Source: Deltaproteobacteria bacterium
GTDB taxonomy: Bacteria; Desulfobacterota; UBA8473
Assembly (NCBI GenBank): GCA_030621455.1
Contig: JAUXHQ010000125.1
Location: 1-6,145 of the forward strand
DNA: 6,145 bases
Direction of reading: 5' to 3'
Shown: piece after piece, positions 1 to 5,126 of the stretch
Layout: the number at the start of each line of letters is the position of its first letter
Position numbering within the stretch: the stretch's first letter is position 1
The notes under the pieces: generated by a model
What the model was told of the DNA's origin: nothing
The model's database searches: none
Seen by the model: the letters and a program-made list of their open reading frames with translations, nothing else
Translations under genes and position numbers: made by a program

Positions 1-333
1 ATCATATCCCTTGTGACGAGCAAAGTTCACAGTATCCCTCATTTCCACACATGGACGTCCAGTTTGATCGATAACGTTCAGGAACACGTCCCGTTTCAAC
101 AATTCATTATAGATAGCCATAGCAGCAGCCTCACCCACCTTATGGCCATAGGAGGGCTCCGCAAATCTGAACACGCCCACCCTGGACATGCCGTAGGAGT
201 TGACTTGCGGGCTTATATAAACCTGCTCAGGCAAGCCCGTAGGCATAACAGTGACATGGCGCTGATACGAACAGCCTGCCAGGAGAACGGTTGCCAGCAG
301 GATGCACTGGACGATTCTTCGAGTTATCTTCAT
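1..333 (-). CDS. Lipoprotein, CsgG/FlgO/LpoB-like (N-terminal part; runs off the left edge)
   Basis: The minus strand is open from the ATG at 333-331 to base 1, giving 111 residues with no stop, so the C-terminus lies outside the window. The N-terminus MKITRR is followed by a hydrophobic stretch and the lipobox LLAGC, with Cys21 as the likely lipidated residue; Ser22 follows, so there is no Asp+2 inner-membrane retention signal and outer-membrane sorting is plausible. After the signal comes a strand-like VGVFRFAEP (about residues 52-60), then VGEAAAMAIYNELLKRDVF and an NFARHKGYD segment. This beta-strand/helix pattern resembles the start of CsgG-, FlgO- or LpoB-like lipoproteins, in which a short strand, a helix and a 'gvf.vv' strand precede an 'A...G.D' segment. 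That fold assignment is inference; the lipoprotein call is firm. The Shine-Dalgarno is poor, and a tiny upstream ORF overlaps the start as ATGA. The gene is divergent from the acyl-CoA cluster and probably unrelated to it. Confidence 0.8.
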   Translation of the reverse strand, partial: MKITRRIVQCILLATVLLAGCSYQRHVTVMPTGLPEQVYISPQVNSYGMSRVGVFRFAEPSYGHKVGEAAAMAIYNELLKRDVFLNVIDQTGRPCVEMRDTVNFARHKGYD

Positions 334-389
334 GTTCTCGGCCCATTCGGGATCAATACAGTATCGGCATCGGCCACCATAAGGTTCAT
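330..389 (-). other. Possible 19-codon leader ORF overlapping the lipoprotein start
   Basis: On the minus strand an ATG at 389-387 opens a 19-codon frame (MNLMVADADTVLIPNGPRT) whose TGA at 332-330 overlaps the lipoprotein ATG as ATGA, the classic arrangement for translational coupling. An AAAGG lies only 3 nt upstream of its ATG, which is too close for a good ribosome binding site. The lipoprotein itself has no clear Shine-Dalgarno, so coupling would help explain its translation. The ORF is too short to be judged by composition and may be chance. Confidence 0.2.
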
Positions 390-516
390 TCACCTTTACG
401 CACAGGGGATCTAAGAAGGTCTCTTCTTGTTTCGAGTTTACATCTCAACTATCGGTTATTTCCAGAAAGACTTTAGGCCGTCTGTATGGTTTGTAAAGAT
501 ACTTCCAGCATATTTC

Positions 517-704
517 GGCATCCTTCATAACAGGCTAAAAGTAGTTTACACTTTTCTTGTATCGCTCCAGGTTTCAGACCTCGTGTTTCTCTTTCCTGAC
601 ACCTGACACAGAAAATCCATGTGATGGACAATTTTCAACAGCCCGGAATTTGTCTATTGGCACTCGCATCCTTGAAAGGTATAAACCGATAAATGAAGGA
701 TGCC
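517..704. repeat. GCATCCTT repeats forming inverted pairs
   Basis: GGCATCCTTCAT at 517-528 is the exact reverse complement of ATGAAGGATGCC at 693-704 (12 of 12 bases). A further GCATCCTT at 666-673 pairs exactly with AAGGATGC at 696-703 across a 22-nt loop, so that unit could fold as an 8-bp hairpin. There are therefore three copies of the octamer, two in one orientation and one in the other. They could be binding sites for a regulator of the divergent genes or the remains of a small repeat element; the sequence does not decide. Confidence 0.5.
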
Positions 705-746
705 AAAAATTCCATCCATAATTAGAATTTCTAGTGGATTTATTCC

Positions 747-777
747 TTGCATTATGGCTTTTCTTTCTGTATATAAT
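747..777 (+). promoter_or_regulatory. Candidate sigma-70-type promoter for the acyl-CoA cluster
   Basis: A -35-like TTGCAT (747-752) and a perfect -10 TATAAT (772-777) are separated by 19 bp, slightly longer than the ideal 17. Transcription would start near 784, giving a leader of roughly 145 nt before the first gene. It is the best promoter match seen in the intergenic region on this strand, and the surrounding AT-richness both helps promoter function and raises the chance of a random match. Confidence 0.45.
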
Positions 778-792
778 GAATAATGATTCATT
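775..792. promoter_or_regulatory. 18-bp perfect dyad (candidate operator)
   Basis: AATGAATAATGATTCATT contains 7-bp arms AATGAAT and ATTCATT that are exact reverse complements, around a 4-bp centre. It overlaps the TATAAT box and the expected start of transcription, a typical place for a repressor to bind. The TGAAT-rich arms are reminiscent of operators of TetR-family fatty-acid regulators such as Bacillus FadR, but the half-site spacing differs, so a specific regulator cannot be named. It could also be a chance palindrome in AT-rich DNA. Confidence 0.4.
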
Positions 793-817
793 TTTCAACA
801 GCATAATATTATTGATC

Positions 818-901
818 GTAACTTCTCAAAGACTCAGTAGAGGTCAATCAATCCAAAGTGCCCCGCTGCATGGCTCATATCCCGGGTTTTTAAGAAGTTA
901 C
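818..901 (+). promoter_or_regulatory. Foldable 5' leader of the acyl-CoA cluster
   Basis: GTAACTTCT (818-826) and AGAAGTTAC (893-901) are exact reverse complements and could close an 84-nt domain ending 15 nt before the AAGGAGG of the first gene. Inside it, GACTC/GAGGTC (831-846) forms a small hairpin with one bulge, and CCCG (862-865)/CGGG (883-886) a second one followed by five T. The layout would suit a cis-regulatory leader or attenuator, but no known riboswitch class is recognised and the stems are short. Confidence 0.3.
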
Positions 902-928
902 TATTGCTATTAACGTAAGGAGGAAAAA

Positions 929-1720
929 ATGGATGAAGAGAGTATACTGTTAGAGAAGGAAGGAAACATTGCCACCTTAACCCTCAACCGTCCGGATAGG
1001 CTCAACGCATTGGACTGGCCCTCACAGCTTTTGCTTGGACGCAAGCTCGATGAAGTAGAGGATGACGACGAAATTAGAGTTCTCATAATTACCGGTGCTG
1101 GGAGAGCCTTTTCTGCCGGTGGGGATGTAAGCGCCCAGAAGGGCCGGATAGGGATGGGCGTGGCTGAGAGAAGGGTGGGGATGAAAAAAAATTTGAGGAA
1201 CCCTGTTAAGATCAGAAATTTGCCTATACCGGTTATCGCCATGGTAAACGGTGTGGCCGTGGGAGCAGGGTGCAACCTGGCCCTGGCCTGTGACATTATC
1301 ATTGCTTCAGAAAAGGCTAGGTTCAGTCAAGCCTTCGTAAAGGTAGGCCTTGTTCAGGATTACGGAGGAAGTCACCTGCTACCGCGCTTGGTAGGCACAA
1401 AGAAGGCCTGTGAGCTTGTCTTTACAGGAGACATAATTGATGCACAAGAGGCACTACGTATCGGGCTGGTCAACAAGGTGGTTCCGGCGGAAGAGTTGGA
1501 AAATGCCACCAAAGAGATGTGTTTAAAAATAGCCAGTAGAGCCCCCCTAGGCATAAGCATTGCCAAACGGTCCATTTACGATGGCTTCGAGAGGCTTGAT
1601 CTAGAAACTACTTTGGAATATGAAGTCTTTACTCAGGGTTTTTGCTCGGACACTGAAGACCACAAAGAAGGAAGTACAGCTTTTCTAGAGAAGAGAGAAC
1701 CGAAATTTAAGGGGAAGTAA
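929..1720 (+). CDS. Crotonase-family protein, PaaG-like enoyl-CoA isomerase/hydratase
   Basis: A 263-residue protein of normal crotonase length starts at an ATG 5 nt after a perfect AAGGAGG (917-923). The fold signature is clear: LNRPDRLNAL (19-28), the first oxyanion-hole segment FSAGGD (61-66), and VNGVAVGAGCNLALACD (106-122) for the second, ending in the usual FKGK-type tail. The two glutamates that activate water in true enoyl-CoA hydratases (rat Glu144 and Glu164) are replaced by Asn116 and Phe136. Asp144, in GLVQDYGGSHLLPR, matches the Asp of E. coli PaaG (GLIPDCGG), which shifts double bonds in phenylacetate degradation. The likely role is therefore double-bond isomerisation or a related reaction on a cytoplasmic acyl-CoA rather than simple hydration. 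It is the first gene of the cluster, 17 nt upstream of an acyl-CoA dehydrogenase. Family very sure; exact reaction inferred. Confidence 0.93.
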   Translation: MDEESILLEKEGNIATLTLNRPDRLNALDWPSQLLLGRKLDEVEDDDEIRVLIITGAGRAFSAGGDVSAQKGRIGMGVAERRVGMKKNLRNPVKIRNLPIPVIAMVNGVAVGAGCNLALACDIIIASEKARFSQAFVKVGLVQDYGGSHLLPRLVGTKKACELVFTGDIIDAQEALRIGLVNKVVPAEELENATKEMCLKIASRAPLGISIAKRSIYDGFERLDLETTLEYEVFTQGFCSDTEDHKEGSTAFLEKREPKFKGK

Positions 1721-1727
1721 GACTTTT

Positions 1728-1732
1728 GGAGG
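1728..1732 (+). promoter_or_regulatory. Ribosome binding site that fixes the start at 1738
   Basis: GGAGG lies 5 nt before the ATG at 1738. A TTG at 1726 in the same frame would add four residues, but it overlaps this GGAGG and has no site of its own, so the ATG is the better start. The resulting N-terminus MDFELSEEH is typical of the acyl-CoA dehydrogenase family. Confidence 0.8.
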
Positions 1733-1737
1733 TAGAG

Positions 1738-2874
1738 ATGGATTTTGAACTGAGTGAGGAGCATAAGATATTCCAAAGGACGGTAGCGCAGTTTGCACAG
1801 AAGGAGATCGCCCCTATAGGAGAAGAACACGATATAAAAGAAAAATACCCCAGGTGGATCTATGACAGGGCCGGTGAGTTAGGTTTTCTGGGGATACCAT
1901 ATCCGGAGCTATACGGAGGCACGGGGCCGGACACTATCGCCCTTTCCATATTCACAGAAGAGACGACAAAGGCGGATGCCGGGATCGCCATGGGGTTGGT
2001 TGTCCAGAATACAGTCGGCACCTCCCCTGTATATAATTTTGGGTCGGAGGATCTTAAGCAGAGATATCTGGTCCCTGCTATAAAGGGAGAGTACGTGGGA
2101 TCATTTGCTCTAACAGAACCCAACGTCGGTTCTGATGCGGCATCCGTTCAGGCGACTGCGAAAGAGGATGGGGACAGTTATATCTTGAACGGGGCAAAGG
2201 TATTTGTATCCAACGGTATGACCGCGAAGTTTGCAACTGTGGCGGCCAGGACAGATAAGGGGAAAGGGCACCAAGGCATAAGCCTCTTTCTGGTTGATAC
2301 CGAATCACCAGGTTTTTCTCGTAAGGGTGTGAAAAAGCTGGGGATTAGGGCCCAGGACATAGCAGAGTTCGCTTTTGAGGACTGCAGGGTTCCGAAGGAG
2401 AACCTGATGGGAGACAAGGGAAAGGCCTTTTACCACCTCATGGCCACCGTCCAGGACACCAGGATAATAGTAGGCGCAGCAAGCGTCGGTTTGGCAAAGG
2501 CAGCCTTTGAAAAGGCATTACAGTATGCAAAAGACAGACAGCAGTTCGGTCAGCCCATAGGCAAGTTTCAGGGCATTCAGTTTAAACTGGCAGATATGGC
2601 GGTGGAGATTGAGACGGCATCTCTCCTGGTCTTCAAGGCTTCGTGGTTGAATGATAGGGGCGTAAACTGTACCAAAGAGGCTTCCATGGCTAAGTTGTAT
2701 GGATCGGAGATGGTTAACAAGGTCGTTTATCAGGCATTGCAGATACACGGAGGGTATGGTTACATGAGGGAATATCCATTGGAACGCTATTTCAGGGATG
2801 CCAGGATAATGGAGATATTTGAAGGTACATCAGAGATACAGAGAGTGATTATAGCCAAGCAGTATGGCCTATAA
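1738..2874 (+). CDS. Acyl-CoA dehydrogenase, short-chain/butyryl-CoA type
   Basis: A 378-residue FAD enzyme, full length for the family, that oxidises acyl-CoA to trans-2-enoyl-CoA and normally passes electrons to an electron-transfer flavoprotein, in the cytoplasm. The helical N-terminal domain begins MDFELSEEHKIF. The FAD/substrate signature FALTEPNVGSDA is at 123-134, the KVFVSNG flavin-contact segment at 154-160, the arginine/QFG motif RQQFG at 267-271, and QIHGGYGYMREYPLER at 335-350. The catalytic base is the canonical Glu362 in IFEGTSEIQR. The active-site arrangement is that of short-chain and butyryl-CoA dehydrogenases, but chain-length preference cannot be read from sequence alone; a branched substrate is possible. 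It follows the PaaG-like crotonase by 17 nt and is surely cotranscribed with it. An 83-nt gap without a clear terminator separates it from the next gene. Confidence 0.95.
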   Translation: MDFELSEEHKIFQRTVAQFAQKEIAPIGEEHDIKEKYPRWIYDRAGELGFLGIPYPELYGGTGPDTIALSIFTEETTKADAGIAMGLVVQNTVGTSPVYNFGSEDLKQRYLVPAIKGEYVGSFALTEPNVGSDAASVQATAKEDGDSYILNGAKVFVSNGMTAKFATVAARTDKGKGHQGISLFLVDTESPGFSRKGVKKLGIRAQDIAEFAFEDCRVPKENLMGDKGKAFYHLMATVQDTRIIVGAASVGLAKAAFEKALQYAKDRQQFGQPIGKFQGIQFKLADMAVEIETASLLVFKASWLNDRGVNCTKEASMAKLYGSEMVNKVVYQALQIHGGYGYMREYPLERYFRDARIMEIFEGTSEIQRVIIAKQYGL

Positions 2875-2957
2875 GTCTTCATTATGGTCTTTGAGGAAAT
2901 TTTTTCAACTGATTCCTGACCTCTGTGAACGCTTACCTTACCTAAGGAGGAACATCC

Positions 2958-3722
2958 ATGGACTTAAAGGTAGTTGTATACGAAAAGAAAGACAATGTAG
3001 CCGTCATAACTATGAATTACCAGGAGAGATTAAACGCCTTGAGTAATCAGCTCCGGGAGGACCTTGCCACAGCGTATGAGGAAGCACTGAACGACAAGGA
3101 CATAGGAGCTCTTATCCTGACAGGGACCGGTAGGGCATTCTGTGCTGGAGGGGATATAAGCGGTTTTACATTCGACACGCCGAGTATCCGTAAGTTCATG
3201 AGGGATGTGATTCTCTTCCTTGGTTCGTTGGAGAAGTATCCAAAGCCGGTTATTGCTGCGGTTAATGGCCTTGCCCTAGGTGGTGGGTTGGAGCTGGCCA
3301 TCGCCTGCGACATCATAGTCGCTTCCGATAAGGCAAAGTTTGGAGTACCGGAAGCTGCTATAGGCTTGGTCCCTGCCTTTGCCATCCTGCGGTTACACCA
3401 GATAGTGGGCAGGGCAAAATCGAAGGAATTGGCCATGACCTGTGAACCGATCAGCGCTGAAGAAGCGCTAAGGATTGGCTTGATAAACAAGGTCGTGCCT
3501 CACGAAGACCTCATGGATGCCTCCATGGAAATGGCCAAGAAAATAATATCCAAGGCCCCGCTGGCAGTGGATCTTATTAAGGCCGCGGTCAATAGAGAAC
3601 TCCATGGGGAGGAGTTGGAGTACGCTGTAGAAGGTGCGGGCATGCTTTTCAAATCAGAGGATGCAAAGGAAGGTATTGACGCATTCTTGAATAAGAGAAA
3701 ACCCAACTTCAGAGGTTTGTAG
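2958..3722 (+). CDS. Enoyl-CoA hydratase (crotonase family)
   Basis: A 254-residue crotonase whose ATG lies 7 nt after AAGGAGG (2944-2950). It should add water across the double bond of an enoyl-CoA made by the neighbouring dehydrogenases. The oxyanion-hole segments are FCAGGD (61-66) and NGLALGGGLEL (103-113). Both catalytic glutamates are present: Glu112 in GGGLE and Glu132 in FGVPE, the 20-residue spacing of rat Glu144/Glu164. Unlike the first crotonase here, it is therefore equipped for hydration. The oddity is the following loop: the family's usual GxxPGAGGTQRL reads GLVPAFAILRLHQ (136-148), with all the small glycines replaced. The loop borders the active-site water, so substrate range may be unusual. 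The N-terminal motif MNYQERLNAL also lacks the common LNRP. Gaps of 83 and 116 nt flank it. Confidence 0.93.
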   Translation: MDLKVVVYEKKDNVAVITMNYQERLNALSNQLREDLATAYEEALNDKDIGALILTGTGRAFCAGGDISGFTFDTPSIRKFMRDVILFLGSLEKYPKPVIAAVNGLALGGGLELAIACDIIVASDKAKFGVPEAAIGLVPAFAILRLHQIVGRAKSKELAMTCEPISAEEALRIGLINKVVPHEDLMDASMEMAKKIISKAPLAVDLIKAAVNRELHGEELEYAVEGAGMLFKSEDAKEGIDAFLNKRKPNFRGL

Positions 3723-3838
3723 CAAATTAAAAAATTTATGGGTACGCTGCTCAAACAATCCCGTAGACTGACACAGAGATCGCTGAAAAATGCCTTTCTG
3801 GATGGAAACTTTATATGTTGATCGAGAGGATTTTATAA

Positions 3839-4993
3839 ATGATAGATTTTACTGAAGAACAGTTGATGATTCGTGATGCAACAAGAAGACTCGCTACGGA
3901 AAAAATCGCCCCAAGGGCGGCAGAGATAGACGAGACTGATGAATTTCCTTGGGACATTGTGGAACTGTATAAAGAAGTAGGTACGTTGAAGCTGGTCTTG
4001 CCAGAGGAATACGGAGGCGTGGGTGCTGATACAACTACCCTCTGTCTTGTCATAGAGGAAATAGCTCGCGTATCCGCATCATGTTCATCCATCGTATTCA
4101 GTACCGAGTCCCTCATCCACATCCTGCTGCAGGCCGCAACCCAGGAGCAAAAAGACAGATTTTTCCCCAGACTCTCTGAGGGTGACAAAATAAGCTGTTT
4201 TGCATTGACCGAACCGAATGCAGGTTCCGATGCCAACGCCATCAGCACGAATGCCACCCTGGACGGGGATTATTACGTCATGAATGGGAGAAAGACCTTT
4301 ATTTCAAATGCGATTGTTTCCGATTTCTATCTCGTCTTCAGCCGGATTAAAGGTCAGAAAAAGAAAAGCGAGATATCCGTATTCGTTGTTGAAAAGGGCA
4401 CCCCCGGCTTCACTATGGGGAAAAAAGAGAATAAGATGGGCCTGAGGGGTTCCCCAATGGCGGATCTTATCTTCGAAGACGCAATGGTTCCAAAAGGAAA
4501 TATTGTCGGTGCGGAAGGAGAAGGATGGAAGACACTCGCTCAGGTAGCAAATCAGATGCGTCTCTACGGTGCCTCATCCATGGCGCTTGGCATTTCTCAG
4601 GGCGCATTCGATTATGCGATCGGATACGCAAAGGAGAGATACGCGTTCGGAAAGCCTATCGCTTCTCTGCAGGCCATCCAGTTCATGTTGGCCGACATGT
4701 ATATGGCGAACGCGGCCGTCCGTTCGATTCTCTATCAAACCGCCCAGATGATCGACCGGCAGCAAGGGTCGGTTAAGGAGATAGGCTCTCTCGTTTCCAC
4801 GTCAAAGTGCCTGGCAAGCGATACAGCGGTTAGGGTAGCAACGGACGCTGTCCAGGTTTTGGGAGGGTATGGATACATTAAGGACTACCCCGTTGAGAGA
4901 ATGATGCGGGACGCCAAGGCGATTCAGATATTTGACGGAACCAATCAAATCCAACGGGTTGTTGTTGCCAGGAATCTTCTGGGTATGAAATGA
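3839..4993 (+). CDS. Acyl-CoA dehydrogenase with Asp at the catalytic-base position
   Basis: A 384-residue FAD-dependent acyl-CoA dehydrogenase, full length. The ATG follows GAGAGGA (3824-3830) by 8 nt, a weaker site than those of its neighbours, and the N-terminus MIDFTEEQLMIRD is family-typical. FALTEPNAGSDA is at 121-132, KTFISNA at 152-158, the RYAFG motif at 267-271 and QVLGGYGYIKDYPVERMMRD at 339-358. The position of the usual catalytic glutamate is Asp366 (IFDGTNQIQR). No Glu occupies the alternative helix position used by isovaleryl- and long-chain enzymes (it is Met240). Glu90, in the segment STESL that lines the pocket in relatives, is a further acid of interest. Asp may still act as base on a bulkier or cyclic acyl group; a 1,4-dehydrogenating enzyme of the cyclohexene-carboxyl-CoA type is one possibility. 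Family certain, substrate unknown. Confidence 0.94.
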   Translation: MIDFTEEQLMIRDATRRLATEKIAPRAAEIDETDEFPWDIVELYKEVGTLKLVLPEEYGGVGADTTTLCLVIEEIARVSASCSSIVFSTESLIHILLQAATQEQKDRFFPRLSEGDKISCFALTEPNAGSDANAISTNATLDGDYYVMNGRKTFISNAIVSDFYLVFSRIKGQKKKSEISVFVVEKGTPGFTMGKKENKMGLRGSPMADLIFEDAMVPKGNIVGAEGEGWKTLAQVANQMRLYGASSMALGISQGAFDYAIGYAKERYAFGKPIASLQAIQFMLADMYMANAAVRSILYQTAQMIDRQQGSVKEIGSLVSTSKCLASDTAVRVATDAVQVLGGYGYIKDYPVERMMRDAKAIQIFDGTNQIQRVVVARNLLGMK

Positions 4994-5069
4994 GGACTTA
5001 TAAGAATCCATGATAAATATTCGAGCAGCATCCATCAACAGACAGGCAGAAGTAATCAGTCATTGGCTA

Positions 5070-5099
5070 TTGACAATTTACCCTTAGATTATGTAGAAC
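5070..5099 (+). promoter_or_regulatory. Possible internal promoter before the third dehydrogenase
   Basis: In the 133-nt gap after the second dehydrogenase there is a perfect -35 hexamer TTGACA (5070-5075) with a weak -10, TAGAAC (5094-5099), 18 bp further. A start near 5106 would leave a very short leader before the AAAGGAG at 5114-5120. The gap is the longest inside the cluster, which makes an extra promoter reasonable, but the -10 is poor. Confidence 0.25.
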
Positions 5100-5126
5100 A
5101 CCATTTATTTTTGAAAGGAGATCAAA

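Larger units (their letters stand above)
632..802 (+). repeat. Direct repeat TTTTCAACAGC, two copies
   Basis: The 11-mer TTTTCAACAGC occurs at 632-642 and again at 792-802, starting 160 bp apart in the same orientation. The second copy overlaps the right end of the promoter dyad. Similar 'GCTGTTGAAAA' strings are, to my recollection, frequent in intergenic DNA of deltaproteobacteria, so these may be genome-wide repeat fragments rather than local regulatory sites. Confidence 0.4.
334..928. other. Divergent intergenic region, 595 bp
   Basis: This stretch separates the minus-strand lipoprotein gene from the plus-strand acyl-CoA cluster. I see no convincing protein gene in it. The longest frame, on the minus strand from 804 to 574, has no ribosome binding site, is AT-rich, and is made partly of short repeats. 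What the region does hold is a promoter candidate with an overlapping dyad (747-792), three copies of an octamer forming inverted repeats (517-704), an 11-bp direct repeat (632-642, 792-802), a tandem CCTGACA heptamer pair (595-608) and a foldable leader (818-901). No tRNA, terminal inverted repeats or transposase remnants were recognised. Confidence 0.7.

Noticed and set aside
13..414. 133-codon plus-strand frame at the left edge
   Set aside because: It opens with TTG, has no ribosome binding site, and lies opposite the minus-strand lipoprotein frame, whose signal peptide and lipobox are far more convincing.
445..528. 27-codon minus-strand ORF starting at the ATGAAGGATGCC repeat
   Set aside because: No Shine-Dalgarno, very short, and the start lies in an inverted repeat; the other repeat copy at 693 gives only a 10-codon ORF.
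658..675. Sigma-54-like TGGCAC followed by TTGA
   Set aside because: The GG and GC elements do not have the required 10-bp spacing; the -12 GC is absent.
574..804. 76-codon minus-strand frame in the divergent spacer
   Set aside because: No ribosome binding site, AT-rich, and partly made of the TTTTCAACAGC and CCTGACA repeats; such repeats commonly yield spurious proteins.
2891..2908. Imperfect 18-bp dyad TTGA-GG-AAATTT-TT-TCAA in the gap after the first dehydrogenase
   Set aside because: It is interrupted and AT-rich, lacks the GC stem of a terminator, and differs from the promoter dyad.
3047..3490. Long minus-strand frame opposite the second crotonase (a similar one lies at 910-1302 opposite the first)
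   Set aside because: Antisense shadows caused by codon bias of conserved crotonase genes; no independent start signals or protein features.
603..3777. CTGACACAGA present in two intergenic regions (603-612 and 3768-3777)
   Set aside because: A 10-bp match over a 6-kb window is expected many times by chance, and flanking bases do not agree.
5010..5087. 25-codon ORF between the second and third dehydrogenases
   Set aside because: The nearest AGGA is 13 nt from the ATG and the peptide shows no recognisable feature.
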